Below, in pieces: positions 1 to 10,865 of a stretch of 64,000 bases of DNA. Source of the DNA: Prado023 sp963706875 (GTDB lineage: Bacteria; Actinomycetota; Actinomycetes; S36-B12; CAIYMF01); the NCBI GenBank assembly GCA_963706875.1, contig CAVPNW010000021.1, positions 62,001 to 126,000 of the forward strand, written 5' to 3'. Position 1 is the stretch's first letter, and each line of letters begins with the position of its first letter. Position numbers and translations under genes: made by a program. The notes under the pieces were generated by a model. The model was given only the letters and a program-made list of their open reading frames with translations. It was not told the DNA's origin and ran no database searches.

Positions 1-438
1 GGCGGCCGCGGTGTAGGCCGCGACCTCCTTGAGGCCGGTCTGGTCGGCGGGGATCGCGTCGATGGCCGTCTGGAAGGCAGCCTGGGCGCCGGTGACCCCG
101 GCCTGGACGGCCGCGTCGAGCGTCTGGGCATCAGTCTTGGCCTGCTCGCCGGCGGCCTTGATTGCGTCCCTCTGGGCCTGCAGCGCCTCAACTGTGACCG
201 AGCCGCCGGTGACCAGGGTCCTGAGGTTCTCGATCTCGGTCTTCAGGGCGGCAGAGCTGGTGCAGAAGGCCTCGTTGGCCGCGCCCACGGAGCTGGTGGG
301 GCTGGCGGGGGCGGACGCGGCAGGAGCGGACGCAGCGGGGGTCTCGGCGGCGGTGTCACTGCTCGACGAGCAGGCCGACAGCGACAGGGCCAGGGCGAGC
401 GCGGCGGCGACGCCGGCAGTCTTGCGGAACGTGAACAT
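1..438 (-). CDS. Predicted lipoprotein, C-terminus beyond window edge
   Basis: The frame is open from an ATG at 438 to the left edge (146 codons). A ribosome-binding GGAGGA lies 7 nt before the ATG. The N-terminus has a basic MFTFRK start, a hydrophobic Ala/Leu stretch and an LSAC lipobox with the lipidated Cys at residue 23, so the protein should be exported and anchored on the outer face of the membrane. An Ser/Ala/Pro-rich linker follows, then an Ala/Gln/Lys-rich stretch that looks alpha-helical. No enzyme motif is visible. It could be a small surface lipoprotein of the kind common in actinobacteria; the function is unknown. Confidence is high for gene and localisation, low for role. Confidence 0.75.
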   Translation of the reverse strand, partial: MFTFRKTAGVAAALALALSLSACSSSSDTAAETPAASAPAASAPASPTSSVGAANEAFCTSSAALKTEIENLRTLVTGGSVTVEALQAQRDAIKAAGEQAKTDAQTLDAAVQAGVTGAQAAFQTAIDAIPADQTGLKEVAAYTAAA

Positions 439-506
439 GGGGATTCCTCCAGGGACGGGGGGCCACCAGCAGAAGCAGTCGCGACCCCCGATGTGCGGAC
501 AGCCGA

Positions 507-512
507 ACTATA
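507..512 (-). promoter_or_regulatory. Candidate -10 box for the lipoprotein
   Basis: On the minus strand this reads TATAGT, a good sigma-70-type -10, with transcription expected about 60 nt before the ATG at 438. The -35 region is weak. The remainder of the gap to 658 holds nothing else recognisable. Confidence 0.35.
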
Positions 513-658
513 CCCGGGGCGCGACCGATTGGTTCGCGCCCCGTCGGGCCTCGCGGGCGCTCAGCTCGCAACCCGTCGCAGCCCCCTCGCTCGTCACCGG
601 GTGCGCCGCACCGCCCGTCGCGGCCCCTTTGGGCCTCACCGTCTGAGCGCCGGGACGG

Positions 659-1549
659 TCACACCCCAGCGAACAGGTCCGTCTCGCGGCCGTCGTGGTC
701 GAACGGGCCCGCCGCCCGGCCGCGCACGAGCCGGAAGTACTCGGTCGACATGGCCGGTGAGCCGATGTTGTTGCTCAGCGCGAAGAACCCGCTGTCCAGG
801 GAGATCTGCGTGGCGTGCGCCCGCATCGCGTTGAGCTTGTGCTCGTAGAAGCCGCTGCCGTCGATCGCGGAGGTGACCAGGTCGTCGTCGATCCCGAACG
901 TGAGGTTGTCGGGGTCCATGGCCGCGAACCCGGTGGTCTCCCCCGCCGCCCGCAACGCCTCGATGCCGGCGCGCAGCATCCCCTTCGGGAACGCCGTCCA
1001 GTAGACCTTGGCCACGCTGTGCGCCTCGCCCAGGTCGGGCCGGAAGGAGGGCGCCTCGGCCAGGGCGACGCCGTACATGGCCACCCGGTGGGCCTGGATG
1101 TGGTCCGGGTGCCCGTAGCCGCCGAAGTCGTCGTAGGTCACCACGACCTGCGGGCGCACCTCGCGGATGACCTCCACGAGGTGGGTGGTCGCGGCGAGCA
1201 GGTCGGCGCGCCAGAAGCAGTCGGGGCGGTCGTTGGGCGGCGTGCCCACCATCCCGGAGTCGCGGTAGGTCCCAGGCCCGCCGAGCAGGCGCCAGTCGCT
1301 GACGCCCAGGGCGGCCATGGCGTCGGCCAGCTCGGTCATCCGGTGCTCGCCGAGGCGGTCCTCCTTGTCAGCGGCAAGGTGCGAGACCTCGGGCAGCAGG
1401 ACCTCGCCCTCCTCGCCGAGGGTGCACGTCACGAGGGTGACCGACGTCCCCGCGGCGGCTGCGTAGCGCGCCATCGTGGTGCCCGACCCGATGGTCTCGT
1501 CGTCAGGGTGGGCGTGGACAAGCAGAAGGCGGTGATCAGCGGATTCCAT
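659..1549 (-). CDS. mshB: N-acetyl-GlcN-inositol deacetylase MshB (mycothiol synthesis)
   Basis: PIG-L/LmbE-family zinc deacetylase. MshB removes the acetyl group from GlcNAc-Ins, the second step of mycothiol synthesis in the cytoplasm; it overlaps in activity with mycothiol S-conjugate amidase (Mca). The zinc motif HAHPDDE lies at residues 12-18 and the second metal ligand motif GHPDH follows near residue 150. The length of about 296 aa is normal for MshB. I chose the ATG at 1549 because it puts the protein start just before the first beta strand; a GTG at 1573 would add eight residues, and neither has a strong ribosome-binding site. It stands downstream of the opp operon but is separated by a strong hairpin. 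Mca is the main alternative identity. Confidence 0.82.
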   Translation of the reverse strand: MESADHRLLLVHAHPDDETIGSGTTMARYAAAAGTSVTLVTCTLGEEGEVLLPEVSHLAADKEDRLGEHRMTELADAMAALGVSDWRLLGGPGTYRDSGMVGTPPNDRPDCFWRADLLAATTHLVEVIREVRPQVVVTYDDFGGYGHPDHIQAHRVAMYGVALAEAPSFRPDLGEAHSVAKVYWTAFPKGMLRAGIEALRAAGETTGFAAMDPDNLTFGIDDDLVTSAIDGSGFYEHKLNAMRAHATQISLDSGFFALSNNIGSPAMSTEYFRLVRGRAAGPFDHDGRETDLFAGV

Positions 1550-1584
1550 AAGCGCACAGGTTAGTCGCCCCACCCCCCACCCGC

Positions 1585-1650
1585 AGACCCTCCGCTTAGG
1601 GCAAGACCCTCCGCGTCGCCACGGAGGGTCTTGCCCGATGCGGAGGGTTT
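1585..1650. terminator. Large hairpin after the opp operon (A-A-A'-A' repeat)
   Basis: A perfect 15-bp inverted repeat (1599-1613 with 1622-1636, 8-nt loop) sits between the opp operon and mshB. The motif AGACCCTCCGC occurs twice in one orientation (1585-1595, 1604-1614) and its complement occurs twice downstream (from 1622 and from 1640), so alternative stems can form. There is no U-tract. It probably terminates the opp transcript. Confidence 0.6.
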
Positions 1651-1708
1651 GGCGAGCACTGCGCTGGGTGCCGGCGCGGCGCTGGGCGCCGGGCGCTGGG
1701 TGCTGGCC

Positions 1709-2774
1709 TCAGCCCTGGGCGAACTCCGCGCCGGTAGGGACGTCGGGAACGGGATGCGTCTCGCGGGCCGATCGTGCGGACCTCGGGGAAGTGGCAGGCG
1801 ACCGCATGGCCGTCCGGTCGGGTCGTCAGCACCGGGACCTCTGCGGCGCAGATGTCCTGGGCCTTGAAGCAGCGCGTGCGGAACACGCACCCGCTGGGCG
1901 GGTTGCTCGGGCTGGGGAGATCGCCCTGGAGGATGATCCGCTCGCGGGCGTCCTCCTTGTCCGGGTCCGGGATCGGCACGGCCGACAGCAGGGCATGGGT
2001 GTAGGGATGCAGGGGCCGGGAGTACAGGTCGTCGCGGGAGGCGATCTCCATGATCTTGCCCAGGTACATGACGATGACCCGGTCGGAGATGTGGCGGACC
2101 ACGGACAGGTCGTGGGCGACGAACACATAGGCGATGCCGAACTCGTCCTGGATGTCCTCGAGCAGGTTGATGACCTGTGCCTGCACGGACACGTCGAGCG
2201 CGGAAACCGGCTCGTCGCAGACGATGAGCTTGGGCTGCAGGGCGACGGCGCGGGCGATCCCGATGCGCTGGCGCTGGCCCCCGGAGAACTCGTTCGGGTA
2301 GCGGTTGTAGTGCTCGGGGTTCAGGCCGACACGCGCCATGATGTCCTGGACGGCCGCCTTCACCCCACCGGGAGGGGTGATCTTCTGCACCTGGAACGGT
2401 GAGGCGACGATCGTGCCCACGGTGTGCCGCGGGTTCAGCGACGAGTAGGGGTCCTGGAAGATCATCTGCATCTGCTTGCGCAGGGGCACGAGCTGCTTCT
2501 TGCTGAGGCTGGTGATGTCGCGGCCATTGAAGATGATCTGGCCCGCGGTCGGCTCCAGCAGCTTGGTCATGGCGCGCCCGGCCGTGGACTTGCCGCAGCC
2601 CGACTCACCCACAAGGCCGATCGTCTCGCCGGGCCAGACCTGCAGGTCCAGCCCGTCGACAGCCTTCACGGCGCCGATCTGCTTGCGGAACACGACGCCC
2701 TTGGTGATCGGGAAGTGCTTCTTCAGGCCCGTGACCTTGAGCAGGGGATCCCCGGAACGGTCGATGGAGCTCAC
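1709..2774 (-). CDS. oppF: Peptide-type ABC transporter ATPase, OppF/DppF family (frameshift near C-terminus)
   Basis: Energy-coupling ATPase of an oligopeptide/dipeptide-type importer, on the inner membrane face. Walker A GESGCGKST is at residues 56-64, the signature SGGQ at 164-167, and Walker B with LIVCDEP and the SALD D-loop at 183-194; the C-terminal oligopeptide domain with its Cys cluster (CVFRTRC, DICA) is present. The start ATG overlaps the stop of the upstream oppD gene by 4 nt. Read without correction the frame runs on to 1596, through the terminator hairpin, with an Arg/Pro-rich tail that is not protein-like. Removing one base from the G/C run at about 1763-1770 gives the family-typical ending ETHPVPDVPTGAEFAQG and a stop at 1709 (354 aa). 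I take this as the true end, and the extra base as a sequencing error or recent mutation. Confidence 0.85.
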
Positions 2775-3808
2775 GAGATCCTCCGATCGCCGAACTTCTC
2801 AATCATGATCTGCAGCCGTTGGTCGGTGGTCATGTGGCAGCGCGCCAGGTGGCCAGGCTCGGATTCGGTCAGCTCCGGGCGGGTGGTCGCGCACAGGTCG
2901 TCGGGGACCTGGTCGTGGTAGGTGCAGCGAGGCCGGAAGACGCAGCCCTTGGGCAGTTTGAGCAGCGACGGCGGGTTGCCGGGGATGGGTTCGAGCCGCT
3001 CGAGGTTGATGTCGGTGCGCGGCATGGAGGACAGCAGCCCCCACGTGTACGGCATCTGCGGGCGGTAGAACAGCTCGCGGTGCCCGGCCTGCTCGACGCT
3101 GCGCCCGCCGTACATCACCAGGACCTCATCGGCCATGTCAGCGACGACGCCGAGGTCGTGGGTGATCAGCACGATCGCCGTGCCGAAGTCGTCCTGCAGG
3201 TCGCGCAGGAGGTCGATGATCTGGGCCTGGACCGTCACGTCGAGGGCGGTCGTGGGCTCGTCGGCGACGATCATCTGCGGATCGTTGACCAGAGCCATGG
3301 CGATCATCACGCGCTGGCGCATACCACCGGAGAGCTCGTGCGGGTAGGACTCCAGGCGCTTCTCCGGGTCAGGGATCCCGACCCGGTCGAGCATCTCCTT
3401 GGCCCGGGCCAGGGCGGCCTTCTTGTCCAGCGGCTGGTGGACCTGGACGGCCTCAACCAGCTGCTTGCCGATCTTGTAGAACGGGTGCAACGAGCTCAGC
3501 GGATCCTGGAAGATCATCGCCATCTTCTCGCCGCGCAGCTGGCGGACGCGATCATCGGTCGCGGCGATCAGCTCCTCGCCGTCGAGCCAGACCTCGCCGG
3601 TGATGTCCGTGGTCTTGCGGTTGAGCAGGCCCATGACGGCCATGCTCGACACGCTCTTGCCGGAACCCGACTCGCCCACGATCGCCAGGGTCTTGCCCCG
3701 GAAGACGTCGTAGGAGAGCCTGTCGACGGCCTTGAGCTTGCCGTCCTCGGTCGTGAACTCGACCTCGAGGTCTCGGACCTTCAGGAAAGGCTCCGACGGG
3801 TTGCTCAT
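2771..3808 (-). CDS. oppD: Peptide-type ABC transporter ATPase, OppD/DppD family
   Basis: Partner ATPase of the OppF-like protein. Walker A GESGSGKS is at residues 45-52, the Q-loop FQDPLSS near 105, the signature LSGGMRQR and Walker B MIVADEP follow, and the C-terminal Cys-containing peptide-transporter extension (CVFRPRC) is intact. The 345 aa length is normal. It overlaps both neighbours by 4 nt (ATGA type), so it is translationally coupled with the permease gene before it and with oppF after it. Confidence 0.9.
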   Translation of the reverse strand: MSNPSEPFLKVRDLEVEFTTEDGKLKAVDRLSYDVFRGKTLAIVGESGSGKSVSSMAVMGLLNRKTTDITGEVWLDGEELIAATDDRVRQLRGEKMAMIFQDPLSSLHPFYKIGKQLVEAVQVHQPLDKKAALARAKEMLDRVGIPDPEKRLESYPHELSGGMRQRVMIAMALVNDPQMIVADEPTTALDVTVQAQIIDLLRDLQDDFGTAIVLITHDLGVVADMADEVLVMYGGRSVEQAGHRELFYRPQMPYTWGLLSSMPRTDINLERLEPIPGNPPSLLKLPKGCVFRPRCTYHDQVPDDLCATTRPELTESEPGHLARCHMTTDQRLQIMIEKFGDRRIS

Positions 3809-4797
3809 GCGATCCTCACTCTGGGGTCGATGGCGGCGTAGAGGAGGTCCACGATCAGGTTGGCCACGATCACGAAGAACGCCAGGACCATCACCGTTGC
3901 GACGACGACCGGCAGGTCGTAGTTCACCACCGACTGGATGGCGAGTCGGCCGAGGCCGGGCAAGTTGAAGACCTGCTCAGTGATGACAGCACCTCCGAGG
4001 AGGCCCGCCAGGTCCAGCCCTGCCGCGGTCACGAGCGGCGTGAGTCCAGCCCGGAAGGCGTGCTTGCGGATGACCACCCGCTCCGGCAGGCCCTTGGCGC
4101 GCGCGGTGCGGATGTAGTCCTCGCCGAGGGTCTCGAGCATCTGCGCGCGCGTGAGCCGGGTGTAGAACGCCGCGTAGACCATCGCAACCGTGATCCAGGG
4201 GAGCAGCATCGTCTGGAACCACTGGACGGGGTCCTCCGTGGGCGGTACGTAGTCCGGGTACGGCAGCAGGTTCCACTTGATGACGACGAAGAACAACAGG
4301 ATCAGGCCGATGAAGAAGGTGGGGAACGAATAGCCGACGAGCGCGAGACTGACGATCGTCCGATCCTGCCACTTGCCGCGGCGCAGGGCCGCGTAGATTC
4401 CGGACAGGATGCCCACGACCATCCAGATGATGAAGGCGCCGACGGCCAGCTGGATCGAAACGGGCATCGCGGTGACGATCAGCTCGGTGACGCACGAGGA
4501 CTTCTGGAACGAGTAACCGAGGGCAGGTGCCGGGCACGTGAACTCGACAGCTGTCCCCTCGGCGTAGGTGCGCCCAACGAACAGCCCCTTCAACCATTCC
4601 CACCACTGGATGTAGACCGGGTCGGCCAGACCGAGCCGGACCCGGTTGGCCTCAATGATCTCCGGAGTGCACCCCTTCCCGCAGGTGAGTCTCGCGGGGT
4701 CGGTGGGGACCAATGAGAACAAGACGAAGACGGCCACGCTGACGAGGAGGAGCATCAGCAGCATCAGCAGGATGCGTCTGACGAGATATGCAGACAT
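3805..4797 (-). CDS. oppB: Peptide-type ABC transporter permease, OppB/DppB family
   Basis: Membrane subunit of the importer. It has one N-terminal helix at residues 9-30, a periplasmic segment with Cys residues, then five helices carrying the BPD_transp_1 fold; the EAA loop that docks the ATPases is visible near residue 255 (residues RTARAKGLPERVV precede the G-rich part). It ends in DPRVRIA, a typical OppB ending. A ribosome-binding GGGGAG lies about 12 nt before the ATG. It follows the binding-protein gene after a hairpin (4850-4881) and is coupled to oppD. Confidence 0.88.
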   Translation of the reverse strand: MSAYLVRRILLMLLMLLLVSVAVFVLFSLVPTDPARLTCGKGCTPEIIEANRVRLGLADPVYIQWWEWLKGLFVGRTYAEGTAVEFTCPAPALGYSFQKSSCVTELIVTAMPVSIQLAVGAFIIWMVVGILSGIYAALRRGKWQDRTIVSLALVGYSFPTFFIGLILLFFVVIKWNLLPYPDYVPPTEDPVQWFQTMLLPWITVAMVYAAFYTRLTRAQMLETLGEDYIRTARAKGLPERVVIRKHAFRAGLTPLVTAAGLDLAGLLGGAVITEQVFNLPGLGRLAIQSVVNYDLPVVVATVMVLAFFVIVANLIVDLLYAAIDPRVRIA

Positions 4798-4849
4798 TGG
4801 CTTGAGATCTCCCCTTCCGAGTTGTCACGTCAGCGGTAGCTGCGTGTGC

Positions 4850-4881
4850 TGGTGGGGTGGCCCGAAAGGACCACCCCACCA
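4850..4881. terminator. Hairpin between binding-protein gene and oppB
   Basis: Arms of 14 nt (4850-4863 and 4868-4881) with one mismatch and a GAAA tetraloop. It lies just after the stop of the binding-protein gene and before oppB on the minus strand. It probably acts as a partial terminator or 3' stabiliser that lets the binding protein be made in excess over the membrane subunits. Confidence 0.6.
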
Positions 4882-4897
4882 CACGCGGGTCGTGCAG

Positions 4898-6631
4898 TTA
4901 CGGCATGACGTACAGGTCGGTGTAGCCCCAGGAGCCGTATGGCGCCCAGAAGTACACTCCGCCGACCTTGGAACCCCACATGCGCTGCTGCGCGGTGAAG
5001 CGCAGCGGGATCGCCGGGACCTGCTCCATCGCCTGCTTGTTCAGCGCGGCCCAGGCCTTGCCCTGCTCGGCGCGGTCAAGGATCTCCTTGGCCTTGTCGG
5101 ACTCCGCGGTGAACGCCTCGTCCTTCCAGCGGGAGAGGTTCCAGCCGCCGTTGGCTGCGAGCAGCTCGGGGATGACCGTGGAGGCGTTCGGCCAGTCGGA
5201 GCCCCAACCACCGTTGATCAGCTCGTTGGCCTTCTTGTCGTCGAAGACGATGCCGTAGTAGCCACCCGGGTCCAGCGGGTTGGGAGTGACCTCGATGCCT
5301 GCCTTCGCGAGGGCAGTCACGATGGCGCCCGCTGCCTTGTCCGCAGCCGGGGTCTTGCCGTAGTCGTAGGTGATCTTCGGCATCGGCTCGCCGGACTCGG
5401 CAATGAGCTTCTTGGCGAACTCGGGGTCGCCATTGTCGGGGATCGCCTGGCCGAACATGTCGGTCCACATGCCCGAAGGCTGGTAATCAGCGGGCATGTT
5501 CGGCTTGATGAGCCCGTCGGCCAGGTCGCCGGCGAAGTTGCCGCCGGCAATGGTCCTCAGGTCAGCACGCGGCATCGCGACGGCCAGGGCCTGGCGGTGC
5601 TTGACGTTGGGGACCTTCGCGGTGTTGACCGCCATGTAGCGGACGTAGATGTCCTGCTCGTCGAGCCGCCGGTCCTCGAAGCGCGGATCGTTGAACACCG
5701 TCGCCAGCTGTGCCGGGTCGATCGCGTCGCCCAGGGTCATCGACTGCTGGTCCACGCCGCTGTCGGCGATCAGGCGCTGCGTGGCCACCGGCGGCTCGAT
5801 GCCGAAGGTCACCACGATCTTGTCCGGGTAGGCCTTGCGCACCGTGTCCGTCGCCGGGTCCCACTGGTCGTTGCGCACCAGCGTCAGCGAGTCGCCGATC
5901 GTGTAGTCCTCGATCTTGTAGGGACCGTTGGCCAGCGGCGCGGTGTCGTACTTGGCGCCGGTGTCCTTGTCCTTGGGGACCGGGGAGAAGGCCGACAGCG
6001 TGACTGCGTAGTTGAAGTCACCGATCGGGCGGACCAGGTTGAAGGTGATGGTCTTGCCATCCTCCGAGCAGGTCACCGCCTTGTCGAACAGCTCCTGGCC
6101 CTCACCCGAGTACGGGCCCTTGTACTTCGACGCCCCGTCGTCACCGGTGGGGATGTCCAGCATGGTGATCGCGTAGGTGGGCCCGCCGACGATGACGTCG
6201 GTGGCGAACGTCCGGGAGACCCCGTAGGCAACCTCGGCACAGGTGATCGGTGTGCCGTCCTCGAACTTCAGGCCGTCCTTGAGGGTGAACTCCCAGACCT
6301 TGCCGTCCTCGGTCCGGCCCGTGTCCGTCGCCAGGTCGGGCTCGAGCTGACCGGCCGTGACCGCATCTGCGGACGGCTTGAACGTGGTCAGGCTGCGGTA
6401 GATGTACGCACCGGCGAACGCCAGGTCCTCGCCCGTGTAGTTCATCTGCGGGTCGAGGTGGTTGAACTGGGTGCCTGCGGTCATGAAGTTCAAGGTGCCG
6501 CCCTTGACGGCCGCACTCGAACCCTCTCCGGAGCCAGTGTCCCCACTGTCCGAACCCCCACAGGCGGCCAGCAGAAGCGCAGATGCGGCAGCCAGAGCCA
6601 CCACCTTCGCACTCGTGGTTGCCTTACTCAT
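4898..6631 (-). CDS. Extracellular solute-binding lipoprotein, family 5
   Basis: Substrate-binding subunit of the peptide-type importer (SBP_bac_5 / OppA-DppA fold). The N-terminus has a signal peptide with lipobox LLAAC and a following Gly/Ser linker, so it is a lipoprotein. The family 5 hallmark region (EFTLKDGLKFEDGTPITCAEV) begins near residue 107, and the protein is full length at 577 aa. A ribosome-binding AGGAGG precedes the ATG by about 6 nt. It lies between the two permease genes. Family 5 proteins also bind nickel or sugars, so peptide is only the most common substrate; none can be read from sequence. Confidence 0.88.
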   Translation of the reverse strand: MSKATTSAKVVALAAASALLLAACGGSDSGDTGSGEGSSAAVKGGTLNFMTAGTQFNHLDPQMNYTGEDLAFAGAYIYRSLTTFKPSADAVTAGQLEPDLATDTGRTEDGKVWEFTLKDGLKFEDGTPITCAEVAYGVSRTFATDVIVGGPTYAITMLDIPTGDDGASKYKGPYSGEGQELFDKAVTCSEDGKTITFNLVRPIGDFNYAVTLSAFSPVPKDKDTGAKYDTAPLANGPYKIEDYTIGDSLTLVRNDQWDPATDTVRKAYPDKIVVTFGIEPPVATQRLIADSGVDQQSMTLGDAIDPAQLATVFNDPRFEDRRLDEQDIYVRYMAVNTAKVPNVKHRQALAVAMPRADLRTIAGGNFAGDLADGLIKPNMPADYQPSGMWTDMFGQAIPDNGDPEFAKKLIAESGEPMPKITYDYGKTPAADKAAGAIVTALAKAGIEVTPNPLDPGGYYGIVFDDKKANELINGGWGSDWPNASTVIPELLAANGGWNLSRWKDEAFTAESDKAKEILDRAEQGKAWAALNKQAMEQVPAIPLRFTAQQRMWGSKVGGVYFWAPYGSWGYTDLYVMP

Positions 6632-6718
6632 TGCTTCCTCCTTGTTCGGGCCGCGGCGGGGCTGCCGGACCCATCTTCCCGCTTGCGCGGCCCGCCCCGG
6701 AGGGACGGGAGTCTGTGG

Positions 6719-7711
6719 TCATGCTCGGCCCGCCCTCGGGTCGAGAGCGTCGCGAACGGCGTCGCCGAACAGGTTGAACACGAGCACCGTGATGAACAGC
6801 GCGATGCCCGGGATGAACAGGTAGCTGGGCAGCACCGTGAAGGTCGCCACAGCGTCGGAGAGCATCGCACCCCAGGTGGGGGTGGGCGGCAGCACGCCGA
6901 CGCCGAGGTAGGCCAGGGCCGCCTCGGCGGCGATGAAGCCGGGGAACGCGAGTGAGGCGTACACGAGGACCGGGGCCCACAGGTTGGGCAGCAGCTCCTT
7001 GAAGAGGATCCGCCGCGACGAGGCGCCGGTGGAGATGGCCGCCTCGACGAACTCACGCTCGCGCATGCTCAGGACCTGGCCGCGGACCAGCCGAGCCAGG
7101 TAGGGCCAACTGAACAGGCTGAGCAGGAGAACGATGGCCGCCACCCGGGCAGCCTGCGCATTCGGGATCACGGTCTCCATCCGCTGCGTCAGCGGCTGGG
7201 CCATCGCGATGACCAGCAGCAGGGAAGGAAAGCTCAGGGTGAGGTCCATGATCCGGCTCAGGAACGTGTCCACCTTGCCCTTGGAGTAGCCGGCGACCGT
7301 CCCCAGGACGACCCCGAGCAGGACCACGAAGAACGTGCTGAGGGCGGCGATCGTCAGCGAGATGCGCGCGCCGTAGAGGAGGCGCGCGAGGATGTCCCGC
7401 CCGATCAGCGGCTCGATCCCCAGGGGGTGATCCCAGGAGATGCCGCCCCATGGCCCGGCGGGCAGCCCTCCGTCCTGACTGATCAGGTCGGTGTTCGGCT
7501 CGTAGGGATCCACGCCCAGGGCCTTGGTGATCAACGGGGCGAACAGCGCAGCCAGGAAGATCAGGATGATGACCCCGAGGGAGACCATCGCGACCTTGTC
7601 CTTGCGCAGGCGACCCCACGCGATCTGGGTCAGCGACTTGCCCTCGACCATCTCGGTCGCGGTGCCCTCGCCGATCTCCTCGGCGGCACTCACAAGCGGG
7701 ACTGAGCTCAT
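6719..7711 (-). CDS. oppC: Peptide-type ABC transporter permease, OppC/DppC family
   Basis: Second membrane subunit. It has a hydrophilic N-terminus of about 40 residues, one helix, a periplasmic stretch and then a five-helix BPD_transp_1 domain with the EAA loop (near residues 215-235, around REREFVEAAISTG). Its ending (NLFGDAVRDALDPR) is diagnostic for OppC. It is first in the operon, 87 nt before the binding-protein gene. AGAGGTGG precedes the ATG. The order oppC, binding protein, oppB, oppD, oppF differs from the usual A-B-C-D-F. Confidence 0.88.
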   Translation of the reverse strand: MSSVPLVSAAEEIGEGTATEMVEGKSLTQIAWGRLRKDKVAMVSLGVIILIFLAALFAPLITKALGVDPYEPNTDLISQDGGLPAGPWGGISWDHPLGIEPLIGRDILARLLYGARISLTIAALSTFFVVLLGVVLGTVAGYSKGKVDTFLSRIMDLTLSFPSLLLVIAMAQPLTQRMETVIPNAQAARVAAIVLLLSLFSWPYLARLVRGQVLSMREREFVEAAISTGASSRRILFKELLPNLWAPVLVYASLAFPGFIAAEAALAYLGVGVLPPTPTWGAMLSDAVATFTVLPSYLFIPGIALFITVLVFNLFGDAVRDALDPRAGRA

Positions 7712-7903
7712 ACGCCCACCTCTCTGCTCGCCAAGGACAGTCGGTTCGCCCGATTACGGCGCAAGGGTACGCGAACGCTGAACGGTATCCCGCAATGTAG
7801 GCCGTGCTGGGCGAGGATGTCGCCGGAATGGCCCCCGCAGGGCGAAAGAGTTACCAAACCGCAACACGATCCGGACGATGCCGGGCAGAGCGGCGGTCAG
7901 TGA

Positions 7904-9779
<1,876 letters not shown>

Positions 9780-9900
9780 GGGTGAAAGTCTCCTCGTCAG
9801 GTCCCGAGGCACACCCCCAGAACGCCCCGGGCACACCCGGGACGCCAATCATCCCACGGATCCCGAGCCCCCCTCAGCGGTGCGGTGCGACGCGGGGCGC

Positions 9901-10806
9901 CTACTGCAGCGGTTGGCCCCAGGCCAGCGCGAAGTACTCGCGGTCCCAGAAGCGGAAGTACGCCCACGCCGGGAGCCGGTCGGCGTACGGGTAGGTGGCG
10001 CGGACCAGGTCCGGGCTCTGGGTGCCGTGGGCGAGGAGCACCTCACCCTTCACGCCGGTCTGGTCGTCGATGCGGACCGACACCTGGGGCTCGGGGACCC
10101 GGTCGCCGATGGGCGCCCTGGCCAGGGCGTTCCAGGAGACCTCGCGGTCACCGCGGGTGACCGTCCAGATGCGCCCGACGCCGGAGTCCTCCGCCTGCGC
10201 GGCCGTGAGCGCGTAGGCGGCCACGGCCTGGGAGTCGGTGTCCTTGCCGGTGGTGTCGCCGACCGTGAGGAGCACCGACGGGGCGACCTCCTTGATCTCG
10301 GCGGCGATGGTGGCCGTCACCTCGTCGGGATCGGCGGCGAGCAGCTCGCCGTCGGCGTACTGCGCAGTCGTCACCCGGTCGACGCCGAGAAGATCAGCGG
10401 AGGTCGCCAGCTCGTCGGAGCGCACCTGGCCGATGCTGTCCTCGGCGAAGTCCAGGGCCGGCGGCTGGGTCGCCCCATCGGTGAGCGACAGGACCGAGAC
10501 CGTCGCCCCGGCGTCGTCGAGGGCGGCCAGCGTCCCGGCGAGCGGGAGCTCCTGCCCCGGACGGGCGATCACGACCAGCACCTTGGCGGCCATCTCCGGG
10601 GGCACCAGCGCGGTGGCGCGGATCTCCTGCGCTGACCGGTGGATCGCCAGGAAGTGCAGCGTCGCCACCGTGCCTGCGGCGAGCAGGGCCAGGCCGAGCA
10701 CGAGGGCGACCAGCCGGCGGGACCAGCGGCGGGTGCGCCCGCGGGCGCGCTCGGGTCGGGAGGTGACCCGCAGCGGGGTCTGCTCGGGGGCAAGTCGCTC
10801 AGCCAT
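9901..10806 (-). CDS. Membrane-anchored PIG-L-fold protein without catalytic motifs
   Basis: A 301-aa protein with a basic N-terminus, one membrane helix at about residues 30-52 and an extracytoplasmic domain that follows the LmbE/PIG-L pattern (VLVVIARPGQELPLAGTLA, then VSVLSLTDG and VRSDELATSADLLGV). In active enzymes the first motif is HPDDE; here it is RPGQE, and the second HPDH motif is replaced by residues without a His pair. The zinc site therefore appears lost, so the protein may bind a sugar or polymer, or act as a structural relative, rather than deacetylate. The start ATG at 10806 is the first that precedes the helix. It is not obviously in an operon with typA. Confidence 0.6.
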   Translation of the reverse strand: MAERLAPEQTPLRVTSRPERARGRTRRWSRRLVALVLGLALLAAGTVATLHFLAIHRSAQEIRATALVPPEMAAKVLVVIARPGQELPLAGTLAALDDAGATVSVLSLTDGATQPPALDFAEDSIGQVRSDELATSADLLGVDRVTTAQYADGELLAADPDEVTATIAAEIKEVAPSVLLTVGDTTGKDTDSQAVAAYALTAAQAEDSGVGRIWTVTRGDREVSWNALARAPIGDRVPEPQVSVRIDDQTGVKGEVLLAHGTQSPDLVRATYPYADRLPAWAYFRFWDREYFALAWGQPLQ

Positions 10807-10865
10807 TCGCCCAGTGTGGCGACCCACCGCCCAACCCCCCGTGAGCGACACGCACGCCGGACCGA

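Noticed and set aside
1596..1708. Arg/Pro-rich C-terminal extension of OppF
   Set aside because: It exists only because of the frameshift near 1766 and runs into the terminator hairpin; the corrected frame ends at 1709 with a normal OppF tail.
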